A DNA stretch of 20,442 nucleotides from Syntrophales bacterium (GTDB lineage: Bacteria; Desulfobacterota; Syntrophia; Syntrophales; UBA5619): the NCBI GenBank assembly GCA_023229765.1, contig JALNYO010000051.1, forward strand, positions 1 through 20,442, given 5' to 3'. A model generated the notes under the pieces. That model saw only the letters and a program-made list of their open reading frames with translations. It did not search any database and was not told the DNA's origin. Positions 1 to 5,669 of this stretch are shown here, in pieces. Both the position numbers and the translations under genes were made by a program. Numbering within the stretch: position 1 is the first letter of the stretch; every line of letters starts with the position of its first letter.

Positions 1-195
1 GCCTCGCGGATTGGCCCGAAGCGAGTTTTGATTATCGGAAAGCGCGACGCCCTGGTTCGTGGTGAGCTCGGGGTGCTCTCCACCAGCGATCTGATGCAGC
101 TCGCCGCCGGCAGTCACTCGTGAGTGTTTGTTGGGAGTCGAACCCTTTTTCCGTTTATGTTTTCCGGAATTACCCGTCGTCTTTTGTTTGCTCAT
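1..195 (-). CDS. katE: Large-subunit catalase (HPII/KatE type), N-terminal 65 residues, runs off window
   Basis: Monofunctional heme catalase that disproportionates hydrogen peroxide in the cytoplasm; only the first 65 codons are present. The ATG at 193-195 is preceded by TTAAGGAGATCGTTC, a strong ribosome binding site about 7 nt away. Residues 1-30 form a Lys/Ser/Thr-rich flexible leader. Residues 45-65 read LTTNQGVALSDNQNSLRANP plus RG, which matches the conserved segment just before the GPTLLEDF motif of HPII-class catalases. The long leader is typical of the large-subunit clade. The heme and active-site residues lie outside the window, so integrity cannot be judged. It sits downstream of superoxide reductase on the same strand. 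That order makes sense because the reductase produces the peroxide that catalase removes. A short plus-strand frame over the same bases is only a shadow. Confidence 0.85.
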   Translation of the reverse strand, partial: MSKQKTTGNSGKHKRKKGSTPNKHSRVTAGGELHQIAGGEHPELTTNQGVALSDNQNSLRANPRG

Positions 196-240
196 GAACG
201 ATCTCCTTAAGTGTGTTAGTTTGTAACGCCACCCTGCCGG

Positions 241-519
241 CTATTGTCGCGTGACGTCAATTTCGATGGGCCGCATCTCCTCCCGAATCATCCCGGTCCG
301 GAGGAACCACCGGGCCAAGTCCTTGCTCTTCCCCAGGATGGTGCGCAGTCGACTCTCTATTCCGCCGTTTTGCCGCCAAGGTGTTCGCTGTCCGTCTCCG
401 CTTCGGCGCGGGTATGACGGCGAGCCATTCCATAGTCTTTTTTCCAAAGGCCCGACGATGGCCATTCTGCAGAGAGGGAAAAGATTCGCACATGCCTTGA
501 CGCAAGTGAGACAGGGCAT
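241..519 (-). CDS. Unrecognised small protein (92 aa) between superoxide reductase and catalase
   Basis: Product not recognised. The ORF lies in the 360-base gap between the dfx-like gene and the catalase gene, on the same strand. The chosen ATG at 517-519 is preceded by AAAGAGGAG with 6 nt spacing; a second ATG at 523-525 is too close to that site. The N-terminus is Cys-rich (C3, C6, C10 and C17 counting from this ATG). The C-terminal part is basic, then acidic, ending in PIEIDVTRQ. No membrane segment is visible. The other two minus frames are also open for long stretches, so the frame choice is weak. The ORF may be a frameshifted remnant. The good ribosome binding site is the main support. 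Confidence 0.3.
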   Translation of the reverse strand: MPCLTCVKACANLFPLCRMAIVGPLEKRLWNGSPSYPRRSGDGQRTPWRQNGGIESRLRTILGKSKDLARWFLRTGMIREEMRPIEIDVTRQ

Positions 520-557
520 ATGCATCTCCTCTTTATATTCCCGATAACTTTATCGGT

Positions 558-932
558 TTACAGTTTCCAGAGTCCGTGGAGATTGCAGTATTCCCGTGCC
601 GTAATCTTCGCTGCCTCTACGGGGAAAATCGCCTCCGGCGCTTGACCCGGCGCAAGGAACTGGCGATACGCTTTACCATCGGCGATAATCTCGATCCACT
701 CGATGTAATGCTTCTCCTCCATGGGGTGGGCGATACTTCCTATCTTCACCTTTACGCCGCCCGCCACTTTTTCTACGACAGGAACATGCTTTTCCTTAGC
801 CGCATCCATTGTGTTTTCCTTCATCAGCTTCATGGGCTGACCGCAGCATACCAGCTCACCCGCTCCCCCGTGCAGGACTTCCACGATATTGCCGCAAACC
901 TCGCATTTGTATATTTCGTCTCTCTTTGCCAT
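558..932 (-). CDS. dfx: Desulfoferrodoxin (two-iron superoxide reductase)
   Basis: Reduces superoxide to hydrogen peroxide in the cytoplasm of anaerobes, with electrons from rubredoxin-type donors. The protein has 124 residues, the usual size. The N-terminal desulforedoxin domain shows C10-x2-C13 and C29-C30, the ligands of the Fe(Cys)4 centre I. The catalytic centre II ligands are all visible: His49 (in EKHVPVVE), His69 (IAHPM), His75 (EKHYIEW), Cys116 and His119 (EYCNLHG). Glu47 and Lys48, which assist catalysis in the family, are also present. The ATG at 930-932 follows GGACGGAGGTTCATC, a good ribosome binding site. The downstream catalase gene would remove the peroxide product. Family and activity are very likely; the electron donor is not in the window. 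Confidence 0.96.
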   Translation of the reverse strand: MAKRDEIYKCEVCGNIVEVLHGGAGELVCCGQPMKLMKENTMDAAKEKHVPVVEKVAGGVKVKIGSIAHPMEEKHYIEWIEIIADGKAYRQFLAPGQAPEAIFPVEAAKITAREYCNLHGLWKL

Positions 933-978
933 GATGAACCTCCGTCCCTTTCGTTTAAGTGTTTTTTCAGTTCAATGT

Positions 979-1005
979 CCCCTCCCTTTTTAAAAGAGGG
1001 GGGGG
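979..1005. repeat. C/G-rich imperfect inverted repeat between DUF3309 and dfx genes
   Basis: CCCCTCCCTTTT, a T, then AAAAGAGGGGGGGG can fold on the plus strand into a roughly 12-bp stem with two G-T pairs and a 3-nt loop. On the minus strand, the coding strand here, the stem has two mismatches and no T run follows, so it is not a convincing terminator. It may attenuate read-through from the small stress genes into dfx, or be simple low-complexity sequence. Confidence 0.3.
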
Positions 1006-1049
1006 AACATAGACGAATTCAAAGTGATTTCTCGTGCACCAAACTCACT

Positions 1050-1202
1050 TCAGATCCGCCCCATCAGCACCAGGATGATCAAAATCAGAAGAATCAATCC
1101 AAGTCCACCGCTGGGATAGTATCCCCAACTCCTACTGTGAGGCCAGGTGGGCAGTGCGCCGACGAGGACGAGTATCAAAATAACGATCAGTATCGTACCC
1201 AT
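1050..1202 (-). CDS. DUF3309 family small membrane protein (50 aa)
   Basis: Small hydrophobic protein of the DUF3309 family, function unknown; homologues often sit among stress-induced membrane peptide genes. The sequence starts MGTILIVILILVLVGALPTW, continues with the family signature PHSRSWGYYPSGGLG, and ends in a second hydrophobic helix LILLILIILVLMGRI. That gives two membrane segments (about residues 2-16 and 34-48) joined by a short loop. I chose the ATG at 1200-1202 because AAAAGGAGGAAAAAC precedes it. A longer in-frame reading upstream would add a highly basic stretch not seen in the family. Its first 71 nt overlap the end of the csbD-like reading frame in a different frame, and its ribosome binding site lies inside that frame. 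Translational coupling is possible. Confidence 0.85.
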   Translation of the reverse strand: MGTILIVILILVLVGALPTWPHSRSWGYYPSGGLGLILLILIILVLMGRI

Positions 1203-1530
1203 GTTTTTCCTCCTTTTCTGTTGTTTGACTTTCTTGTTTCTTAGCCAACAAAGGCCGCCCGTAGGGAGCAATAAAGGCCATTGCCATAATATCCTTCTGT
1301 ATTGTCATTATTTCGCATATACAACTGACAATTTTTGCCAATTCGACACCATCTTTATATTCCAGCTCGGCTTTGTCCCTAATACATCCATATTGCTTCC
1401 GTAATAGCCCCAAAAGTTTCTCGCCTTTTCCTTCGATCTTGCCAAGATCGTTATCAGTGAGTTTGCCCCACTTCTCTTTAACCCTCTCCTTGATCTCCAG
1501 CCATTTCCCTTTCAGAATATCTTCATACAT
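1132..1530 (-). CDS. CsbD-like stress protein with unusual C-terminal extension (132 aa)
   Basis: CsbD/YjbJ proteins are small, charged, general-stress-induced cytoplasmic proteins of unknown biochemical role. Residues 1-55 match the family: an N-terminal DILKGKW, then EKWGKLTDNDLGKIEGK, then a helix containing LLRKQYG. The ATG at 1528-1530 has a near-perfect site, AAAGGAGGAGGAAC. CsbD proteins normally end near residue 55-70. Here the frame runs on through a Cys/Met-containing stretch (KIVSCICEIM, then DIMAMAF) and a basic tail, and enters the DUF3309 gene by 71 nt. The extension could be a frameshifted or mutated original 3' end, since another frame reaches a TAA at about 1240. The domain assignment is good; the natural stop is uncertain. 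Confidence 0.75.
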   Translation of the reverse strand: MYEDILKGKWLEIKERVKEKWGKLTDNDLGKIEGKGEKLLGLLRKQYGCIRDKAELEYKDGVELAKIVSCICEIMTIQKDIMAMAFIAPYGRPLLAKKQESQTTEKEEKHGYDTDRYFDTRPRRRTAHLASQ

Positions 1531-1572
1531 GTTCCTCCTCCTTTCTGGCTGAAGTTGTCGCTTATTGCCATC

Positions 1573-1743
1573 CTAATCCCGGAGTTCGTTCTGATGACGC
1601 TCGGACGGAATCTCCAGCAGTTGGACGATAAATCGCGGTTTGTATTCGATTCTCTGTGTATCGTTCCTGAGAGCCTGGCTGAAAAAGCCTTCTATGTGAG
1701 CCTGAAGCTGCTGCTATCCCTGATCAGATGTCTGTTGATTCAT
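1573..1743 (-). pseudogene. Small unrecognised gene interrupted by an in-frame TAG at codon 10
   Basis: From the ATG at 1741-1743 a 56-codon frame reads MNQQTSDQG, TAG, then QQLQAHIEGFFSQ and on to RHQNELRD before a second TAG at 1573-1575. The start is preceded by AAGAAAGGAAGGTAATTACC, a plausible ribosome binding site. The codon context CAG-TAG-CAG-CAG suggests a single C-to-T change of a Gln codon at 1714-1716. I do not recognise the family. It lies upstream of csbD on the same strand, among other decayed stress genes. Alternatives are that the frame is not a gene or that the amber codon is read through. Confidence is low to moderate. Confidence 0.35.
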
Positions 1744-1779
1744 GGTAATTACCTTCCTTTCTTAAACGGGTCTCAGAAA

Positions 1780-1819
1780 TCCCGGATGGAGAATGGTCGC
1801 CACCATTCTCCATCCGGGA
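1780..1819 (-). terminator. Perfect 18-bp hairpin with 4-nt loop
   Basis: TCCCGGATGGAGAATGGT (1780-1797) and its exact reverse complement (1802-1819) are separated by four bases. On the minus strand the hairpin lies 15 nt after the stop of the BON-domain remnant and is followed by only TTT, so it resembles an intrinsic terminator with a weak T run. It falls between that remnant and the next small gene. It could also be a processing or stability element. The hairpin itself is certain; its role is inferred. Confidence 0.6.
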
Positions 1820-1834
1820 AAGGATAACGGTCGC

Positions 1835-1945
1835 CTATTTCACGATTAGATTATTCTTTATGGATTTGACCCCTTTGACGCTCCTTGTGATTTCACCCGT
1901 TTTATCGACGGCCTTTTGAGTATTAACGAAGCCACTCCGTACGTT
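1835..1945 (-). pseudogene. BON-domain (OsmY-like) protein remnant, C-terminal half only
   Basis: The last 36 codons before the stop at 1835 read SGFVNTQKAVDKTGEITRS followed by VKGVKSIKNNLIVK. This is the typical second half of a BON domain: strand, Ala/Asp-containing helix, then GVKSVKNNL. BON proteins bind phospholipid or periplasmic partners and are induced by osmotic and envelope stress. No start codon, signal peptide or first half of the domain precedes it. Upstream in the same frame the sequence becomes nonsense and meets the end of the decayed lmo0937-type gene only about 30 nt away. A deletion fusing two genes is the simplest explanation. The hairpin at 1780-1819 fits the original terminator of this gene. 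Confidence 0.6.
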
Positions 1946-1977
1946 TGTGGTGAAATGGTTAGTACGAATCCAAATAG

Positions 1978-2126
1978 CTACAACAGTCTCCACCTCCCAA
2001 TGACTCTGACCTGCACGATGATAATGGCAATGACCAGCAGGATGTGATAAAAGAACCCATCGTATGGCTGCCCACCAGCCCCAGCATCCACAGAATTTCA
2101 TATACAACAGCAATCGTCTACAACAT
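1978..2126 (-). pseudogene. lmo0937-type small membrane protein gene, inactivated by TAG and frameshift
   Basis: Read with one frame change, the minus strand gives ML, TAG, TIAVVYEILWMLGLVGSHT, MGSFI, then HILLVIAIIIVQVRVIGR and a TAG at 1978-1980. This follows the usual pattern of lmo0937-family two-helix membrane peptides (typically MLxTIAxxLxxLWLLGLxxxYTMGGFIHILLVIAI). Two lesions are visible. Codon 3 is TAG at 2118-2120, where the family usually has Trp or another residue. One base appears to be missing around 2043-2048, where ATCCACATC is expected and ATCACATC is found. AAAGGTGAGCTCA precedes the ATG. These genes commonly cluster with CsbD, BON and DUF3309 genes, as here. Family function is unknown beyond envelope stress association. 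Confidence 0.6.
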
Positions 2127-2131
2127 TGAGC

Positions 2132-2266
2132 TCACCTTTCAGACTGATCATTTTCACTCCCGGCTATTGCATCACCATACCAGTCATCATTGATCATACA
2201 GTCGACGATCAGAACTTCCTTTTGGTTCAGATGATCACAAACATAACATATAACGGCAAAAGACAT
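2132..2266 (-). CDS. Possible 44-aa ORF, not recognised
   Basis: An ATG at 2264-2266 opens a 44-codon frame that begins MSFAVICYVCDHLNQ and ends in ENDQSER with TGA at 2132-2134. That stop sits just before the lmo0937-type remnant start and overlaps its ribosome binding site. No ribosome binding site is apparent upstream of this ATG, and I recognise no family. The frame may be fortuitous. It is listed because it directly abuts the stress-gene block on the same strand. Confidence 0.15.
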   Translation of the reverse strand: MSFAVICYVCDHLNQKEVLIVDCMINDDWYGDAIAGSENDQSER

Positions 2267-2709
2267 ACCAATAGCCGAAAAAATTAGAACTTTAGATTAA
2301 TCATTTAATAACAACTTGTTAGATTAACGGGAGGGACAGCGTAAAAGTATGAGATGATTCGTGCGGCCTCGATATTTGGTGGAACCTCAACATATTGAGG
2401 GATACTTTGAAAAAATATTCACCGCTCCCTCACTGGAGTGACCGTGACATAGGCCAGACGCTCGATGATAGTGTCGCCCGATACCATCGGCCGATGTTCT
2501 GTTGGGTTGGGTAAATTATGCATCGAGAGACAGTGCTCTGACGATTGGCAAACAGGTGTTTTGATGAAATAGTGTCTGTCTATATTCCATCCAAAGTCAA
2601 CTCCATGTTTGTGCAATTGATTTTTATACAATGATGTAAATCCCCCTTCCTTGGAGTATAGAGACAATAAAGCACGTCGTGGCTATAACAGAAAAGCGGG
2701 AGAAAACAC
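2267..2709. other. AT-richer stretch with no supported gene
   Basis: About 440 bases without a gene I can support. A minus-strand frame of roughly 80 codons (stop at 2419) lacks a good start site, and its translation matches no family I recognise. The composition shifts from AT-rich (2270-2340) to mixed. Upstream elements for the minus-strand stress genes may lie around 2270-2320, but no clear -35/-10 pair was found. The right end carries the ribosome binding site GCGGGAG of the truncated SemiSWEET gene. Confidence 0.4.
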
Positions 2710-2850
2710 TTGGACTGGAAGGAACTGATCGGATTTGTTGGCGGATTTCTAACGACTATGGGAATGGTCCCACAGGTATGGCGGCTTTTCAAGCTCAAGA
2801 GCGCCCATGAGATAAGCCTAACCCTCCATGACATGGAACAGGTTCACTAG
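2710..2850 (+). pseudogene. SemiSWEET (PQ-loop) transporter gene truncated after the first helix
   Basis: SemiSWEETs are roughly 85-100-residue, three-helix transporters that dimerise to move small sugars. The frame starts at TTG 2710-2712 after GCGGGAGAAAACAC. It reads DWKELIGFVGGFLTTMGMVP and QVWRLFKLKSAHEISL, the full first helix with the Pro21-Gln22 PQ-loop motif and the usual basic KLKSAxEISL linker. After Leu37 similarity ends; nine unrelated codons follow, then TAG at 2848-2850. Helices 2 and 3 are missing. The break falls near 2820, in the 3' flank of the P-type ATPase gene, so the ATPase segment has most likely replaced or interrupted the transporter gene. The missing half was not found on the far side of the ATPase. 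Confidence 0.72.
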
Positions 2851-2909
2851 CCGCGCCAATACAACGCTTCTCGGCACATCGTCTTTTGCGAACGCTGCTC
2901 GACCGAAAT

Positions 2910-5366
2910 CTATGCCGCCGCTGCGGGAACGAGCCATTTGATCATCGCTACTTTCACGGCGTCGTTCACGACAAGGCACGAGACCATCGCATAGATGAAA
3001 ATTGCGAGCGTCTGCCACCACGGCAACGGCAGGAGTCCCGGGAGACCGACGAACGTCAGGACGGTGCCCGTGAGCGCATCCGCGATGATGGCCGCCACGA
3101 GGGTCTTGCTGGGCATCGTCGCCCAGAACCAGTGGCGTTCCCGCGCGGACACGATGGAGAATGCCGCAAAGTAGAGCAGCGTCAGGAAGCTGAAGGTGTA
3201 AAGGGCATTGTCGTTCGCCGCCAGACCGAAATGCGACCAGCCGATGTACAAGAGGAGGAGCGCCTCCGCGACCATCGCGACGCCCAGCGCCACGGACACG
3301 GTGATGAAGCCGCCGATGTTCCATGTCTCCGGTTTCCTGGACGATCGAACGTGGTCGGTGGCAAGGGCGATCTTCGCAAAGTCCGTCATGAAGACCAGGA
3401 GCAGCATCGCAAAGGCGGAAACGACGAACTTGCCGGTCGCTACGAATGCGATGGCCACGAAGGCCGCCTTAAGGATCGTCCGGCTGATCTTGTTGATAAT
3501 CCACGTCAGGATGCGCTGGTAGATCGTCCGTCCCTGCTCGACCAACGCCACAATGTTCGTCAGCCCCGGTTCGGTCAGGACGACGCTCGCGGCGCCCTTG
3601 GCAACGTCGGTAGCGGTGCTGACGGCGATGCCCACTTCCGCCTGGCGCAGTGCGGGCGCATCGTTGACGCCGTCGCCCGTCATGCCGGTCACATGTCCCG
3701 CGGCTTGCAGGTGCTGCACCACGATGTATTTGTCCTCCGGATAAACTTCGGCGAAACCATCGGCGCCCGCCAACAAGTCCACCGCTTCGCTGCCGGCCTG
3801 GGCGCTTGCGGCCTTCAGGTCCGCCACGCGCCGGATGTTTTGCAGTCCCACTCCCTGCGCGATCTCACGCGCAACTGCCAGTGCGTCGCCGGTGAGCATC
3901 TTTACCGGAACACCGAGGTCGCGGAGCGTGGCGATGAGCTGTTTGGCGTCCGGCCGGGGTGGATCATATAGCGTCACCAATCCAACCAATGCGGGGACCC
4001 CCGTCTCGGCGCCGCGCGCCACCGCCAGCGTCCGATATCCCTTCAGCGCCGATTCGCTGACCTGCGCTTCCAATGTCTCGATCGCCGGAGGCGCAAGTCC
4101 GCAGGCCTCGGCTACGGTTCGCACGGCGCCTTTCATCACGCGCAGCCGCTGCCTGTTCTGCTCTACCACGGCTTCCGTCCGCCGGTTTTTCGCATCGAAG
4201 GGCGAGAAGGAGACGGGGGTGATCTTGGGAAGGCTGTCGAAAATATGCCGCTCTTTTGCCGCGGCGAGAAACGCTATGTCGATTGGATCCTGGTTGGCTT
4301 CCTGGGACGCGAGCGCGCCGGCGAACAGCACGTCGGCTTCCGTCGCATGTTCCAGCGGGATCACGCCGGTGACGGCCAGTTGGTTCATCGTGATCGTGCC
4401 CGTCTTGTCCACGCAGAGCACGTCCATCGTTGCGGCATCCTCCGCGGCGCTGAGGCGCGTGACCAATACGCCGCGCTTCGCCAGCTCCTTCGACCCGAAG
4501 GCCATGCTGACGGTGAACATGACGGGGAGGGCGACCGGCACCGCGCTCATCAACAAGACGAGCATGAGCGGGATCATCTCGATGAGGGGCACGTGGCGGA
4601 TCAGCGACAGGACGATTACTGCGCCCAGCAGCGCACCGACGATGATGAAGAGCCAGCGGACCAGCTTGGCCACAACCGCTTCGATGTGCAGCTTCGGACG
4701 CGCCTCCTGCACGAGTTCCGTGGTGCGGCCGAAGTAGGTCTGCGCCCCGGTCAGCATGACCACGCCGTTGCCTTCTCCCCGGCGGACGACGGATCCCGAC
4801 GAGAGCACTCCGCCTGGGGCTATAGCGACATCCATCGACTCGCCGGTGAGGGCCGACTGGTCAATGCTCAATGTCCCGGTGAGAAGTTTCATGTCCGCCG
4901 GAACGATGTCACCTGGGCGTACACGGACGATGTCGCCGGGGACCAGCTCCCGGGCCGGGATGACCTGCCAGCTCATGTCGCGCAGCACGCGCGCGCTGAC
5001 CTGCAACCGTCGCCGCAGCGTTTCGACGACGCCGGCGGCGCGGTGCTCTTGCGCAAAGCTCAATACGGCATTGACGACCAGCAGCGCACTGACCACAGCG
5101 AGGTCCGAGTATTTCCGGAGGACGGCCGACAGGACCATGATCAGTTCGAGCATCCACGCCGACACGCCCCAGAATTTGCCAAGAAATTTGAGGAGGGGGC
5201 GCCCTCGTCGCTCGGTCACCTCATTGTAGCCGTGCTCCTTCCTGCGGGCGTCCACCTCCGCGCGCGTGAGACCTGCCTCCGGGTTCGCGCGGAGCGTCGC
5301 GAGCGTATCGGAAACAGACGTGGAAGCGAGGTCTGGTTCCTTCTTATAGGATGGCAATGAGCTCAA
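2910..5366 (-). CDS. P3A-type plasma-membrane proton-efflux P-type ATPase (818 aa)
   Basis: ATP-driven proton export across the inner membrane, as in archaeal, fungal and plant H+-ATPases. The protein is full length for the family. It shows TGES (174-177, actuator), the PVALP membrane motif (277-281), the phosphorylated Asp320 in DKTGT, KGA (412-414, nucleotide binding), MLTGD (490-494) and GDGVND (564-569). Helix pairs lie at about 62-105, 236-290 and 628-668, followed by C-terminal helices to residue 812. Asp662 in FMTD lies where the plant enzyme has its proton-accepting Asp. There is no heavy-metal CPC motif. The start is TTG at 5364-5366, preceded by GGAGGTGCCTGATC. The gene is visibly richer in G and C than its surroundings and flanked by a truncated transporter and a group II intron fragment, which suggests acquisition. 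The transported ion is inferred from family. Confidence 0.92.
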   Translation of the reverse strand: MSSLPSYKKEPDLASTSVSDTLATLRANPEAGLTRAEVDARRKEHGYNEVTERRGRPLLKFLGKFWGVSAWMLELIMVLSAVLRKYSDLAVVSALLVVNAVLSFAQEHRAAGVVETLRRRLQVSARVLRDMSWQVIPARELVPGDIVRVRPGDIVPADMKLLTGTLSIDQSALTGESMDVAIAPGGVLSSGSVVRRGEGNGVVMLTGAQTYFGRTTELVQEARPKLHIEAVVAKLVRWLFIIVGALLGAVIVLSLIRHVPLIEMIPLMLVLLMSAVPVALPVMFTVSMAFGSKELAKRGVLVTRLSAAEDAATMDVLCVDKTGTITMNQLAVTGVIPLEHATEADVLFAGALASQEANQDPIDIAFLAAAKERHIFDSLPKITPVSFSPFDAKNRRTEAVVEQNRQRLRVMKGAVRTVAEACGLAPPAIETLEAQVSESALKGYRTLAVARGAETGVPALVGLVTLYDPPRPDAKQLIATLRDLGVPVKMLTGDALAVAREIAQGVGLQNIRRVADLKAASAQAGSEAVDLLAGADGFAEVYPEDKYIVVQHLQAAGHVTGMTGDGVNDAPALRQAEVGIAVSTATDVAKGAASVVLTEPGLTNIVALVEQGRTIYQRILTWIINKISRTILKAAFVAIAFVATGKFVVSAFAMLLLVFMTDFAKIALATDHVRSSRKPETWNIGGFITVSVALGVAMVAEALLLLYIGWSHFGLAANDNALYTFSFLTLLYFAAFSIVSARERHWFWATMPSKTLVAAIIADALTGTVLTFVGLPGLLPLPWWQTLAIFIYAMVSCLVVNDAVKVAMIKWLVPAAAA

Positions 5367-5444
5367 GATCAGGCACCTCCGGTAATTGTGACAGCCCGAC
5401 GCATGAAGAGATTTCGCAGCGCGAAGCTAAGAACCGCTTTGTTC

Positions 5445-5463
5445 AAACCCTATGGAAGGGTTT
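5445..5463. repeat. 6-bp inverted repeat upstream of the ATPase gene
   Basis: AAACCC, seven bases, then GGGTTT lies about 80 bases upstream of the ATPase start. On the plus strand it is followed by TTGTAAGTCTTTG, a loose T-rich run; on the minus strand no T run follows. It could be an operator or an old terminator on the plus strand. Support is the repeat alone. Confidence 0.25.
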
Positions 5464-5510
5464 TGTAAGTCTTTGAATTTTAAAATCGCATATGTTTATT
5501 TCGGACTACT

Positions 5511-5669
5511 ATGGAAGAATTTTTCCATGAAATCAAGAAAATAATCAAAGGATGCAAGATATCTCTTGACAAGCCAAAACAGCTCCCCTACACTCCAAGT
5601 GTCGAAAAGCACTATCTTAGTGCACCAGGAAAAGCTTGGCGAATCCAGTTGGTTGAGAACCCAATCTGA
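5511..5669 (+). CDS. Possible 52-aa ORF running into the group II intron fragment
   Basis: An ATG at 5511 opens a frame beginning MEEFFHEIKKIIKGCKISLD, with coding-like use of charged residues. It reaches the putative intron 5' end at 5620 after 36 codons and stops at 5667-5669 inside intron sequence. It could be the first exon of a gene that the intron interrupted. No good ribosome binding site is visible, only CGGA about 10 nt upstream. The first 18 bases form a palindrome (ATGGAA, six bases, TTCCAT). I recognise no family. It could equally be chance, because a promoter-like element overlaps it. Confidence 0.2.
   Translation: MEEFFHEIKKIIKGCKISLDKPKQLPYTPSVEKHYLSAPGKAWRIQLVENPI
5566..5594 (+). 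promoter_or_regulatory. Sigma70-type promoter-like element upstream of the intron fragment
   Basis: TTGACA (5566-5571), a 17-base spacer and TACACT (5589-5594): a consensus -35 and a four-of-six -10 at ideal spacing. Transcripts would run into the group II intron fragment and on into the c-di-GMP genes starting at 6328, for which no closer promoter is evident. The element lies inside a possible short reading frame, so it could be coincidental. Confidence 0.4.

Noticed and set aside
1..123. Plus-strand frame ending at TGA 121-123
   Set aside because: The minus strand over the same bases encodes the conserved catalase N-terminus with a strong ribosome binding site.
576..1244. 222-codon plus-strand frame
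   Set aside because: It covers desulfoferrodoxin and DUF3309 genes in antisense; no ribosome binding site or family similarity.
2419..2667. Minus-strand frame of about 82 codons
   Set aside because: No good start site, and no recognisable family or composition; it could be a remnant but nothing supports it.
2886..5360. Long plus-strand open frames opposite the P-type ATPase
   Set aside because: They are antisense to a gene with complete P-type ATPase motifs; their translations are Arg/His/Asp-rich with no family features, as expected from a G+C-rich coding gene read backwards.
2910..5366. Heavy-metal or calcium-transporting P-type ATPase
   Set aside because: There is no CPC or metal-binding N-terminal domain, and the length and PVALP context fit the P3A proton pump better.
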